A stretch of DNA of 64,000 nt from Chlorops oryzae (lineage: Eukaryota > Arthropoda > Insecta > Diptera > Chloropidae). Of the stretch, positions 22,387 through 41,430 are shown piece by piece. Numbering within the stretch: position 1 is the stretch's first letter; each line of letters opens with the position of its first letter. The translations under genes and the position numbers were made by a program. The notes beneath the pieces were generated by a model. The model saw nothing but the letters and a program-made list of their open reading frames with translations, was not told the origin of the DNA and did not search any database. The stretch is taken from positions 8,711,012 through 8,775,011 of the forward strand of contig CM035808.1 in NCBI GenBank assembly GCA_020466095.1, written 5' to 3'.

Positions 22387-22590
22387 CAGTAGTTTCGCCA
22401 TATAAGAAATTCGATTTTGCCAAGAAATTTCATTCTTATATCCGGTTTTTTCTTATTTAAGAACCCGTTTATAAACCAAGTTTCTTATATAAACATTTTT
22501 TCCATACAAAAAGAGTTTTTGGTTTTGGTAAACAGTTTTTTAAAGGCGTGTTTTTCTTATATACGAGTTTTTTATATAGCGAAACTACTG
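22387..22590. mobile_element. pogo-like MITE (CAGTAGTTTCGCYATATAAG ends)
   Basis: 204 bp with inverted ends CAGTAGTTTCGCCATATAAG and CAGTAGTTTCGCTATATAAA, between TA dinucleotides. Larger relatives lie at 40805-41188 and 44606-44989. Confidence 0.78.
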
Positions 22591-22611
22591 TATCCAGATT
22601 ATTTTCGACTG

Positions 22612-23454
22612 CAAAATAAATCAAGCTAATTAAAAATGGGTTTCTTTTTTGATTATTTTCTAATTAAAGGTTTTTTTATTAATGATTAATTAGTAACAAT
22701 CAAAACATCCAACAAAATATAGATAGTGATTAAGGACTAAAAAAAAGTAAATTTAACAGGTCTGGTCTAGATAAATAAAATAACATCGGTATTCAATTGA
22801 AAATGTTAATTTGCTACAAAAAGGTGCTTTTTCTTAATTTCGATGAATTAATAACAATTAACTTTCCAAAAGATTGAAGGGATGCTGATACAAGTGTTAA
22901 TGTACCTTGAAATTTAATGAATTAATTCAAAACATTCCACGTATGATATTATACATATATATATTTGTTATTTTCCAAAATTATTTGGTGTTGATAATTG
23001 AAATTAGAAGAAAATTTACTTAAACTTAATGCTTTATGTGCTCTTATTAAACTAAGACTGACAGCGGCTTTTTAATTAAATTAAACTTTTTTTTAAACAT
23101 GAAAACATCACAGGAATAATTAAAGCATTTACTATTGGGAAAACCGTTAATAATTAATAAGATGTTTAAGTTAAAGTAGAAACGTTCTCAAATTTTTAAA
23201 AGCAATATGGTTGTACCTACAAGTTTTTTTTGTTTTTAAATGTCTTAGATAAGGACTTTTATTTATTCATATAAATATATTACAAATATTCGACTAATAA
23301 GCAATCAAACATAAGTTAACCCATTTGTTTTTGGACTTGTTAACTTTTATGATTTGGTAACTTTTTATGTCTTTCTAATGGGAAATTTTTTTCCTTATTT
23401 CTATCCCGGTTTAGAAACACCAAAATCTTGGCTAGTTATCTAGCTTGGAAAATA
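22612..23454. other. AT-rich spacer before the satellite
   Basis: No open frame, RNA gene or repeat boundary recognised on either strand. Confidence 0.6.
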
Positions 23455-30349
<6,895 letters not shown>

Positions 30350-30426
30350 TTTTTTTTTTTTTTTTTTTGGGTTTTTGTTTATTATTGCAAATGGATGGGG
30401 ATCAAAATTGTTTTTTTTTTAAAAAA

Positions 30427-30480
<54 letters not shown>

Positions 30481-30940
30481 GGGGGGGGGGGGGGGGGGGA
30501 AAATTTAAAAAAAATTTTAAAAACCCTGTAAAATGCATTTTAACAGGTTTTAAAAAATTTTTTTTTCCCCAAAATGTTCCCTTCAAAAATCCTTTAAAAG
30601 AAAATTCCCATGGAGAAAAATTTGAAATTTTCATTTTTTTTGGTTTTTTTTTTTTTGGAAATTTTTTTTTGAAATTGAAATCGATTTCTTGCCAAGTTTC
30701 AAAAAAGCTTTTTTGAAAAACTTGCCAAAGAAATGCGGATTTCAATTTCAAAAAATTTTATTCCAGGGAAAGGAAAAACAAAGGTGGTCCAAAAAAAGCT
30801 TAATTCGGAAACTCTGGGAATTTTCGGGTTTTGAAAATTTTGGGTTTTTTTTTTTTAATTTTTTGGAATTTTCATTTTGGCGGGAAAATAAACCAATTTT
30901 TTAAAAGGTTCTTTTTATTTCGCCAAAATAATTTCCAATT

Positions 30941-31790
30941 TTAAAATTTTTTTTCCAAATTTTCAACCGAAAATTCCCATGGAGAAAATTTGGAAAATTC
31001 CACCTTTTTCCCCTTTTGGTTTTTGTTTTTGTGGAAATTTAAAATTTTATTCATTGCAAAGTGTGATGGAGGATCAAAAGAATGCATACTTACCGCCGAA
31101 GTTTCAAAAAAGTCTTTATTATCGAGAAAATCATATGCCAAAGAAATGCGGATTTCAATTTCACAAAAATTCGTCTGATTCACCAGGCGAACAGGAAAAA
31201 CAAAGGTGGATGCCAAAATTTCAAATGCTTATATCTCGGAAACTACTGGGAATTTTCGGGTTTTGAAAATTTTGGTTTTTTTGTTTTTTTTGAAGTTTTT
31301 TTGGAATTTTTATTTTGGCGGGAAAATAAAGCCGTTATATTTTTTGAATAAGGTTTTTTTTTCGGTTTAACTGTCTCAAAATGACATTTCCTACAGGGTT
31401 TTTGAAATTTTTTTTTTCCTAAATGGTTCCTCAGATCCTAAAGAAAATTCCCATGGAGAAAATTCCTGGAAAATTCCACGCTTTCCCCCTATTTGAAGCA
31501 CTTTTTGCATTTTCCTAACCCGTGGAAATATTAAAATTTTATTCATTGCAAAGTGTGATGGAGGATAAAAGAATGCATACTTACCGCCGAAGTTTCAAAA
31601 AAGTCTTTAGTTATCGAGAAAATCATATGCCCAAGAAATGCGGATTTCAATTTCACAAAAATTCGTCTGATTCACCAGGCGAACAGGAAAAACAGAAGGT
31701 GGATGCCAAAATTTCAAATGCTTATATCTCGGAAACTACTGGGAATTTTTGGGTTTTGAAATTTGGTTTTTTGTTATTTTTATTAAAGTT
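30941..31790 (-). repeat. 497-bp satellite, reverse block 1
   Basis: The same unit read in reverse complement, nearly two copies. It ends at about 31790 at a junction sharing TTTTTTTGAA with the next forward block, so the switch sits on microhomology. Confidence 0.85.
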
Positions 31791-33215
31791 TTTTTGAAAC
31801 TTCGGCGGTAAGTATGCATTCTTTTGATCCTCCATCACACTTTGCAATGAATAAAATTTTAATATTTCCACGGGTTAGGAAAATGCAAAAAGTGCTTCAA
31901 ATAGGGGGAAAGCGTGGAATTTTCCAGGAATTTTCTCCATGGGAATTTTCTTTAGGATCTGAGAACCATTTAGAAAAAAAATTTTCAAAACCCTGTAGGA
32001 AATGTCATTTTGAGACAGTTAAACCTGAAAAAGAAACCTTATTCAAAAACATATAACGGCTTTATTTTCCCGCCAAATGAAAATTCCTAAAAAAACTTCA
32101 AAAAATAACAAAAAAACCAAAATTTTCAAAACCCGAAAATTCCCAGTAGTTTCCGAGATATAAGCATTTGAAATTAGGCATCCACCTTCTGTTTTTACCT
32201 GTTCGCTGGTGAATCAGACGAATTTTTGTGAAATTGAAATCCGCATTTTCTTTGGCATATGATTTTCTCGATAACTAAAGACTTTTTTGAAACTTCGGCG
32301 GTAAGTATGCATTCTTTGATCCTCCATCACACTTTGCAATGAATAAAATTTTAATATTTCCACGGGTTAGGAAAATGCAAAAAGTGCTTCAAATAGGGGG
32401 AAAGCGTGGAATTTTCCAGGAAATTTTCTCCATGGGAATTTTCTTTAGGATCTGATGAACCATTTGAAAAAAAAATTTTTCAAAACCCTGTAGGAAATGT
32501 CATTTTGAGACAGTTAAACCGAAAAAGGAAACCTTATTCAAAAACATATAACGGCTTTATTTTCCCGCCAAAATTAAATTCAAAAAATTCAAAAAATAAC
32601 AAAAAGACCAAAATTTTCAAAAATCCGAAAATTCCCAGTAGTTTCCGAGATATAAGCATTTGAAATTTTGGCATCCACCTTCTGTTTTTCTGTTCGCCTG
32701 GTGAATCAGACGAATTTTTGTGAAATTGAAATCCGCATTTCTTTGGCATATGATTTTCTCGATAACTAAAGACTTTTTTGAAAACTTCGGCGGTAAGTAT
32801 GCATTTTTGATCCTCCATCACACTTTGCAATGAATAAAATTTTATATTTCCACGGGTTAGAAAATGCAAAAAGTGCTTCAAATAGGGGGAAAGCGTGAAT
32901 TTTCCAGGAATTTTCTCCATGGGAATTTTCTTTAGGATCTTAGGACCCATTTAGAAAAAAAAATTTTCAAAAACCCTTTAGGAAATGTCATTTTGAGACA
33001 GTTAAACGAAAAAGAAAACTTATCAAAATTTCAAAACGGCTTTAGTTTCCCGCCAAATAAAATTCCAAAAAAACTTCAAAAAATAACAAAAATACCAAAA
33101 TTTTCAAAACCCGAAAATTCCCAGTAGTTTCCGAGATATAAGCATTTGAAATTTTGGCTTCCACCTTTGTTTTTTGTTCGCCTGGGAATTCAGAAATTTT
33201 ATTGCAAATTGAAAT
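31791..33215 (+). repeat. 497-bp satellite, forward block 2
   Basis: About three units in forward orientation with many small deletions compared with the main arrays. It breaks down near 33200-33310 into short mixed-orientation pieces before the last reverse block. Confidence 0.85.
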
Positions 33216-36200
33216 CAAAAGATATACTTGCAAGATTTTCAAAAAAAGACTTTAGTTTCGAGAAACATTGCAAGTATGCATTCTTGTGATCCTCCATCAA
33301 CTTTGCAATGAAAAATTTCTTGATTCACCACGGCGAACAGGAAAAACAAAAAGTGACTGCCAAAATTTCAAATGCTTATATCTCGGAAACTACTGGGAAT
33401 TTTCGGGTTTTGAAAATTTTGGTTTTTTGTTATTTTTTGAAGTTTTTTTGGAATTTTCATTTTGGCGGGAAAATAAAAAGCCGTTATATTTTTGAATAAA
33501 GTTTGTTTTTCGGTTTAACTGTCTCAAAATGACATTTCCTACAGGGTTTTGAAAATTTTTTTCAAATGGTTCCTCAGATCCTAAAGAAAATTCCCATGGA
33601 GAAAATTCTGGAAAATTTCACGCTTTCCCCCTATTTGAAGCACTTTTTGCATTTTCCTAACCCGTGGAAATATTAAAATTTTATTCATTGCAAAGTGTGA
33701 TGGAGGATCACAAGAATGCATACTTACCGCCGAAGTTTCAAAAAAGTCTTTAGTTATCGAGAAAATCATATGCCAAAGAAATGCGGATTTCAATTTCACA
33801 AAAATTCGTCTGATTCACCAGGCGAACAGGAAAAACAGAAGGTGGATGCCAAAATTTCAAATGCTTATATCTCGGAAACTACTGGGAATTTTCGGGTTTT
33901 GAAAATTTTGGTTTTTTTGTTATTTTTTGAAGTTTTTTTGGAATTTTCATTTTGGCGGGAAAATAAAGCCGTTATATGTTTTTGAATAAGGTTTCTTTTT
34001 CAGGTTTAACTGTCTCAAAATGACATTTCCTACAGGGTTTTTGAAAATTTTTTTTTCCTAAATGGTTCCTCAGATCCTAAAGAAAATTCCCATGGAGAAA
34101 ATTCCTGGAAAATTCCACGCTTTCCCCCTATTTGAAGCACTTTTTGCATTTTCCTAACCCGTGGAAATATTAAAATTTTATTCATTGCAAAGTGTGATGG
34201 AGGATCAAAAGAATGCATACTTACCGCCGAAGTTTCAAAAAAGTCTTTAGTTATCGAGAAAATCATATGCCAAAGAAATGCGGATTTCAATTTCACAAAA
34301 ATTCGTCTGATTCACCAGGCGAACAGGAAAAACAGAAGGTGGATGCCAAAATTTCAAATGCTTATATCTCGGAAACTACTGGGAATTTTCGGGTTTTGAA
34401 AATTTTGGTTTTTTTGTTATTTTTTGAAGTTTTTTTGGAATTTTTATTTTGGCGGGAAAATAAAGCCGTTATACCTTTTTGAATAAAGTTTTGTTTTTCG
34501 GGTTTAACTGTCTCAAAATGACATTTCCTACAGGGTTTTTGAAAATTTTTTTTTCCTAAATGGTTCCTCAGATCCTAAAGAAAATTCCCATGGAGAAAAT
34601 TCCTGGAAAATTCCACGCTTTCCCCCTATTTGAAGCACTTTTTGCATTTTCCTAACCCGTGGAAATATTAAAATTTTATTCATTGCAAAGTGTGATGGAG
34701 GATCAAAAGAATGCATACTTACCGCCGAAGTTTCAAAAAAGTCTTTAGTTATCGAGAAAATCATATGCCAAAGAAATGCGGATTTCAATTTCACAAAAAT
34801 TCGTCTGATTCACCAGGCGAACAGGAAAAACAGAAGGTGGATGCCAAAATTTCAAATGCTTATATCTCGGAAACTACTGGGAATTTTCGGGTTTTGAAAA
34901 TTTTGGTTTTTTTGTTATTTTTTGAAGTTTTTTGGAATTTTTATTTTGGCGGGAAAATAAAGCCGTTATATGTTTTTGAATAAAGTTTTGTTTTTCGGTT
35001 TAACTATCTCAAAATGACATTTCCTACAGGGTTTTTGAAAATTTTTTTTTCCTAAATGGTTCCTCAGATCCTAAAGAAAATTCCCATGGAGAAAATTCCT
35101 GGAAAATTCCACGCTTTCCCCCTATTTGAAGCACTTTTTGCATTTTCCTAACCCGTGGAAATATTAAAATTTTATTCATTGCAAAGTGTGATGGAGGATG
35201 AAAAGAATGCATACTTACCGCCGAAGTTTCAAAAAAGTCTTTAGTTATCGAGAAAATCATATGCCCAAGAAATGCGGATTTCAATTTCACAAAAATTCGT
35301 CTGATTCACCAGGCGAACAGGAAAAACAGAAGGTGGATGCCAAAATTTCATATTCCGGATTAAAGCTTTATTTGGAATCTTGCCCGAATGCGATTTTTTA
35401 AAAAATTCGTCTGATTCACCAGCAACAAAAAACAAAGTGGATGCCAAAATTCAATGCTTATATCTCGGAAACTACTGGAATTTTCGGGTTTTGAAAATTT
35501 TGGTTTTTTTTGTTATTTTTTGAAGTTTTTTTGGAATTTTCATTTTGGCGGGAAAATAAAGCCGTTATACCTTTTTGAATAAAGTTTTGTTTTTCGTTTA
35601 ACTGTCTCAAAATGACATTTCCTACAGGGTTTTTGAAAATTTTTTTTTTCTAAATGGTTCCTCAGACCTAAAGAAAATTCCCATGGAGAAAATTCTGGAA
35701 AATTCCACGCTTTCCCCTATTTGAAGCACTTTTTGCATTTTCCTAACCCGTGAAATATTAAAATTTATTCATTGCAAAGTGTGATGGAGGATCAAAGAAT
35801 GCATACTTACCGCCAAAGTTTCAAAAAAGTCTTTAGTTATCGAGAAAATCATATGCCAAAGAAATGCGGATTTCAATTTCACAAAAATTCGTCTGATTCA
35901 CCAGGCGAACAGGAAAACAGAAGGTGGATGCCAAAATTTCAAATGTTATATCTCGGAAACTACTGGAATTTGGGTTTTGAAAATTTTGGTTTTTTTGTTA
36001 TTTTTTGAAGTTTTTTTGGAATTTTCATTTTGGCGGGAAAATAAACCGTTATATGTTTTTGAATAAGGTTTTTTTTCAGGTTTAACTGTCTCAAAATGAC
36101 ATTTCCTACAGTTTGAAAATTTTTTTTTCCTAAATGGTTCCTCAGATCCTAAAGAAAATTCCCATGGAGAAAATTCCTGGAAAATTCCACGCTTTCCCCC

Positions 36201-37695
36201 TATTTGAAGCACTTTTTGCATTTTCCTAACCCGTGGAAATATTAAAATTTTATTCATTGCAAAGTGTGATGGAGGATCACAAGAATGCATACTTACCGCC
36301 GAAGTTTCAAAAAAGTCTTTAGTTATCGAGAAAATCATATGCCCAAGAAATGCGGATTTCAATTTCACAAAAATTCGTCTGATTCACCAGGCGAACAGGA
36401 AAAACAGAAGGTGGATGCCAAAATTTCAAATGCTTATATCTCGGAAACTACTGGGAATTTTCGGGTTTTGAAAATTTTGGTTTTTTTGTTATTTTTTGAA
36501 GTTTTTTTGGAATTTTCATTTTGGCGGGAAAATAAAGCCGTTATACCTTTTTGAATAAAGTTTTGTTTTTCGGGTTTAACTGTCTCAAAATGACATTTCC
36601 TACAGGGTTTTTGAAAATTTTTTTTTTCTAAATGGTTCCTCAGATCCTAAAGAAAATTCCCATGGAGAAAATTCCTGGAAAATTCCACGCTTTCCCCCTA
36701 TTTGAAGCACTTTTTGCATTTTCCTAACCCGTGGAAATATTAAAATTTTATTCATTGCAAAGTGTGATGGAGGATGAAAAGAATGCATACTTACCGCCGA
36801 AGTTTCAAAAAAGTCTTTAGTTATCGAGAAAATCATATGCCCAAGAAATGCGGATTTCAATTTCACAAAAATTCGTCTGATTCACCAGGCGAACAGGAAA
36901 AACAGAAGGTGGATGCCAAAATTTCAAATGCTTATATCTCGGAAACTACTGGGAATTTTCGGGTTTTGAAAATTTTGGTTTTTTTGTTATTTTTTGAAGT
37001 TTTTTTGGAATTTTCATTTTGGCGGGAAAATAAAGCCGTTATATGTTTTTGAATAAAGTTTTGTTTTTCGGGTTTAACTGTCTCAAAATGACATTTCCTA
37101 CAGGGTTTTTGAAAATTTTTTTTTCCTAAATGGTTCCTCAGATCCTAAAGAAAATTCCCATGGAGAAAATTCCTGGAAAATTCCACGCTTTCCCCCTATT
37201 TGAAGCACTTTTTGCATTTTCCTAACCCGTGGAAATATTAAAATTTTATTCATTGCAAAGTGTGATGGAGGATCAAAAGAATGCATACTTACCGCCGAAG
37301 TTTCAAAAAAGTCTTTAGTTATCGAGAAAATCATATGCCAAAGAAATGCGGATTTCAATTTCACAAAAATTCGTCTGATTCACCAGGCGAACAGGAAAAA
37401 CAGAAGGTGGATGCCAAAATTTCAAATGCTTATATCTCGGAAACTACTGGGAATTTTCGGGGTTTTGAAAATTTTGGTTTTTTTGTTATTTTTTGAAGTT
37501 TTTTTGGAATTTTTATTTTGGCGGGAAAATAAAGCCGTTATATCCTTTTTGAATAAAGTTTTGTTTTCAGGTTTAACTGTCTCAAAATGACATTTCCTAC
37601 AGGGTTTTTGAAAATTTTTTTTTTCTAAATGGTTCCTCAGATCCTAAAGAAAATTCCCATGGAGAAAATTCCTGGAAAATTCCACGCTTTCCCCT
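33216..37695 (-). repeat. 497-bp satellite array, reverse block 2
   Basis: About nine units in reverse complement, mostly near-identical. One unit at about 35350-35402 carries a foreign segment of roughly 50 bp followed by a partial repeat of ATTCGTCTGATTCACCA. The array stops abruptly within the GCTTTCCCC tract at about 37695. Confidence 0.93.
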
Positions 37696-38425
37696 CAAAC
37701 AGAACACGGATTTTTCTAAAATCCACAATTTTGAACCCACCGTCCTCAAATTCGGAACATAGGTTACTCATGTGCCCCAAAGTCGGAAAAGTTTAACTTC
37801 GTAACGCTGCCACGCCTACTTTTTGTGCTACGCCCACTCAAGCGTGTTTTCACATTCGCGTCTTAAGTCTTTGCTCTATCTCTCTCGCTTTTTATAATAG
37901 AACTGTCTGCGCAAAGACGGGAAATAGTAGATCTGAAGAAAATTTGTGTAATTATTATATACTCAAATGATAGACATTTATCCTGCTTAGCCTAGACCGT
38001 TCTGTTTACTTTTTGGACTTATATTAATAACTTATTATACATTATACATTACTACTTTTATTTAAACAAAAGCTCTTGTCTTTATTACATGAAATTTTAA
38101 CAAATTATCTATCGCAGAAATAAACATGGGCCAACATTTCGTTACGTTTACGATTACGATGCATCCAAGCAATTCAGCATGGGTACTTATAGTTTAATTA
38201 CAAGATATAGGTAAATATGAAATATGAAAGTGATCAATCGGTTTAAAAATATACTTTAAATCCAACGAACGAAGAACAGGAATTTTTTTTGAATACTGAG
38301 CACTGCTTACAAGCACTAAAAGGATTGCACTATCAATTTCGAATATTGTCTATAACTTGAAAAATATAAAACGTAGCGGATAACAACAATTTGGATATGA
38401 AAGTTTGGACTGCTTGTGGAAGAAT
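37696..38425. other. Spacer between satellite and Vha36-1
   Basis: Mostly AT-rich single-copy-looking sequence. It includes a candidate orphan plus-strand exon (38118-38210) and, on the minus strand, an ATTAAA at 38193-38198 that could serve Vha36-1 polyadenylation. Confidence 0.5.
38118..38210 (+). other. Candidate orphan coding exon
   Basis: Between a good acceptor (tatctatcgcag) and a donor-like gtaaat, one frame is open and has coding-like codons: NKHGPTFRYVYDYDASKQFS and on to MGTYSLITRYR. I do not recognise the protein. It could belong to a plus-strand gene with distant exons, or be chance. Confidence 0.25.
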
Positions 38426-38643
38426 TTAAAACAATACATCGTCATCTCCCTCATCCAATATATTAGCTTGCTCGCGTACGTCGATGCCCTGTTGCAATAG
38501 CTCCGCCTTACGGGCTTCAGCCTTGGCTCGTGCTATACGTTTCTTATCTTGAATCTTCTTTAAGCGATAGAATTCCTCACGTTCCAATTCATCGAGTTCG
38601 GAAATGATGTAGGCCAGCGTACGATCAATACGTGGAATGATGA
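38426..38643 (-). CDS. Vha36-1: Vha36-1 exon 4 with stop
   Basis: It encodes [20 protein letters not shown] and the C-terminal helix, an Ala/Arg/Lys-rich stretch, and the acidic end DEGDDDVLF before TAA. It follows a 60-bp intron. Confidence 0.96.
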
Positions 38644-39891
38644 CTGCAAGTCAAAAATATTTACCATCATAAAATTACATAGAAGGAATTACTCAGCAAT
38701 TACCGTGTTCAATTGCGTTAACTCTTCGATTGGTTATCTTAATGACCTCATCAAGTGTAACGAAAGATGTTTGCAAGGAAGCCAGTTCAACCAATAATTT
38801 AACAGCACTTTGATAATTTTTCTTCAACTTTGCCAGTTGCTGACCACCGCGAGCCAAACCAGCTAACTCATACGTATCGCTACCATCTTGATACGATTCG
38901 AATACGGGCAGTGTTACACCAGCGACATTATCCTTCTTTGTGCGTATTTTTATTTGCGCTTTCGTTACATTCTGAAGTACAACTTGATTAAAATCGCCTG
39001 TCGTGAATTTCGCTTCAGCCAAGGAGAAAGCAGCTTCCTTCATCACTTCACCCATCAAAGTTTTGGTCTTTTAAAAGAAAAACCATAAAAATAAAACAAT
39101 CTACTGACTACGTATGGGCAGTCTTACCTCGATGATTTTACCCAGAATCATACGAAATCGCATTTGCAGTGCATCGGCTTTTTTCTTCAGCAATCCATGG
39201 CCTTTTTGTGCTCCAGCAAGACGTGCCTTCATTAACATTTGAGCACTGAAAAGATATTAGAAGAATGTTATTAATATTTTTACAGCCGATAGCCGATAGA
39301 ATTGATTATAACGTAAGGTTGTGTTTGATTGTAATAAATAAATAAAAACAATACTAGATATTTTTACAAAAAAAAAGCAAAAAAATTCCTCAAAAAGCCT
39401 CATTTTCTTCATCCTTGACACACTTTCAAACATGTCCTCGGAAACCAACCATTCTCGAGGGACGAGGGCTGGAATTGAAATATTTTATTCCGTGGGCAGA
39501 AACCCAAGCAATAGTCCTCAATAGGAAAATAGGAGACTTGTTCGAATAACTAAATTTGATTTAAATAGTTCTCTTATGAAACACAGTCACAATGTGACGA
39601 AACCCAATCGCGTGCGTGACTTAACTAAAATGTATGGCATGGTGTGCGTGACGAAACCCAATCCGTGCGTGACAAACCCAATCCGTGCGTGACAAAACGC
39701 AAAAATTATAGTGCTGATATTTTTGGTACTATTACTTTTTACAGTAAAAAGTACTTTTTTGTTTGTTTTGATCAGCCCTTAATAGTGTTTTTTTTTTTTC
39801 ATTTACCGTAAATCATCAATATCGATATTGTCATCTTTGTAAACACTTACCCTCGTGACGGGAAAATTGCTAAACGGTCTTTTCCGGACAT
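38426..39891 (-). CDS. Vha36-1: V-type proton ATPase subunit D, 4 exons, complete
   Basis: Subunit D forms, with subunit F, the central rotor shaft of the V1 sector, coupling ATP hydrolysis in the A3B3 head to the membrane ring that pumps protons into endosomes, Golgi and lysosomes. Joining 39891-39851, 39245-39128, 39067-38704 and 38643-38426 on the minus strand gives 741 nt, 246 residues, within the family's usual size. The protein starts [14 protein letters not shown] and runs through [86 protein letters not shown] and [19 protein letters not shown] to EGDDDVLF. Both long terminal helices of the coiled-coil shaft are present. All introns are GT-AG with matching phase. Among fly paralogs it is nearest the ubiquitous Vha36-1 type, by inference. 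Confidence 0.96.
38704..39067 (-). CDS. Vha36-1: Vha36-1 exon 3
   Basis: It encodes [20 protein letters not shown] through NRRVNAIEH, including the central domain that contacts subunit F. The donor gtaatt leaves one base of the Val codon completed in exon 4. Confidence 0.97.
39128..39245 (-). CDS. Vha36-1: Vha36-1 exon 2
   Basis: It encodes [39 protein letters not shown], the N-terminal helix. The acceptor is ttttcag and the donor gtaaga, phase 0. Confidence 0.96.
39595..39700. repeat. Short tandem repeat in Vha36-1 intron 1
   Basis: GTGCGTGACAAACCCAATCC-like units of about 20 bp, repeated four to five times with one spacer; a small minisatellite. Confidence 0.75.
39851..39891 (-). CDS. Vha36-1: Vha36-1 exon 1 with start codon
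   Basis: 41 nt encoding [14 protein letters not shown], which matches the invariant N terminus of subunit D and so fixes the start. The donor gtaagt is two bases into the Gly codon. The 605-bp intron that follows contains a tandem repeat. Confidence 0.95.
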
Positions 39892-40050
39892 TCTGCGTGA
39901 TTTTCAATAAGACGGGAATTTAGCAAGAGCTTCAGTTTTTGTCAAAAAGGATTTTACACAAAATAATTACGCTCACAAGACCAATACTGCGACGGAGTGA
40001 AAAAGTGCCTTCAAAAGTCAGCTGACAGCAGTCTTATGACTTCTGTCAAA

Positions 40051-40407
40051 TAGGGATGCGCATTGAATATCGATGCATCGATACATCGATGTTTTTTATG
40101 AATCCGCATCAGTAATGCATCGAAGGCTTTGATTTGAAGTGTATTTTAAAATATTTGCATTTATCGTTTATAAAATACGTTTTTTATTACGTTTGTCTGC
40201 TGCTGCGAACATTACTTTCATTAATTAATTTAATAAAATAAATATTTTATAAAATGATTTGAAGTTTCAAAGTTTTTTTTTTTGTTTTGTTGGGTAATTC
40301 TATGCGCATCGATGGAGGCCCTTCGATGCATCTGGAAACATCGATGCATGCTTCGATGTATCGTATCGAAGAAAAACATCGATGTTTTTCTCGGACTGAC
40401 ATCCCTA
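40051..40407. mobile_element. hAT-like MITE upstream of Vha36-1 with 8-bp target duplication
   Basis: 357 bp with ends TAGGGATG and CATCCCTA, flanked exactly by CTGTCAAA (40043-40050 and 40408-40415). The interior has dense CATCGATG palindromes. It sits 160 bp upstream of the Vha36-1 start codon, so it probably borders or lies in the promoter. No transposase is present. Confidence 0.82.
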
Positions 40408-40804
40408 CTGTCAAATGCAGCGATGCCAGAGTAGCCATCTTTTTTTATTTTGGCTATTTCACAATGTAAACAAAACGAAACTTTTGTTGACTGGCGGCCT
40501 AAATGGGTATTCACAGTTCAAATTTATTTTTCGAACAAAAAAAAAGGCTTAATTACATTTAAAATGCACCAAAAAGAAACATATCTAATAATATTTTAAG
40601 AGCTCACTGAAAACGCTTTTGTTTGGCTAGCAGTCAGAGTCGGTGTTTATTCGGAAAAATGAGCTGCAATCAGCTGTTCTCGCATTTAACCCATTTGCGC
40701 CCGCTGTACAGTATGTATGTATGTACAGCTCAGTATGAGTGAAGGTAAATTATTTACTTCGAAGTAATTTGCGATTTTTACTTCACTCACTGCATATCTG
40801 AGTA

Positions 40805-41188
40805 AAGTAGTTTCGCTATATAAGAAGCTCGTATATAAGAATAACCCGCTTTTAAGAATAAGAATCTCAGGGCACCAAGTCCATTTATATTAGCTCTGTA
40901 CAAAAATGTTTGTATATAAGAAAAACCCGCCTTTAAGAAACTGTTTACCAAAACCAAAAATTGTTTTGTATGGAAAAAATTTTTATATAAGAAACTTGGT
41001 TCTTATCAAAAATTTAACACCCCTATTTTCAAATATCGTTAGTTTATATAAGCAAAAAATTTCTTATAAACGGTTTTTTCTTTTATAAGAAAGAATTTTC
41101 TTATAAACGGGTTCTTATATACGAAAAAACCGGATTTAAGAATGAAATTTCTTGGCAAAATCGACTTTCTTATATAGTGAAATTACTG
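40805..41188. mobile_element. pogo-like MITE, larger relative, copy A
   Basis: Ends AAGTAGTTTCGCTATATAAG and (complement) CAGTAATTTCACTATATAAG. It repeats TATATAAGAA motifs throughout and belongs with 22387-22590. The copy at 44606-44989 lies within duplicated segment B. Confidence 0.65.
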
Positions 41189-41256
41189 AATAGTCTTTAA
41201 GAGGTAAAGTTAAAATTCTATAATTAATTAAGTTCACTGGTTTGACATATCTAAAA

Positions 41257-41430
41257 AGCGGGCTTTACACGTTCACTTTTACTTGCAGTCATGCGTGTTG
41301 TGATGAAAAGGAATGACTGTGTAAGGGTCAAAAACGCATGCATGACACGCAGAAACACTAAGAAATTGTTTTTGGATTTTCTTTGCATGATGAAATGCTT
41401 TCAGGCAAAAATGAACGTGTAAAGGCCGCT
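41257..41430. mobile_element. MITE with AGCGGSCTTTACACG ends
   Basis: 174 bp, inverted ends AGCGGGCTTTACACGTTCA and AGCGGCCTTTACACGTTCA. Copy B carries the same element at about 45056-45220 with an internal deletion. Confidence 0.65.

Larger units (their letters stand above)
22087..22611. mobile_element. pogo-like MITE carrying two nested insertions
   Basis: The outer ends are CAGTCGAATCTGGATA and (complement) CAGTCGAAAATAATCTGGATA, with TA on the left and CA, a likely decayed TA, on the right. Removing the inner elements at 22153-22311 and 22387-22590 leaves a short MITE of about 150 bp. Confidence 0.65.
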
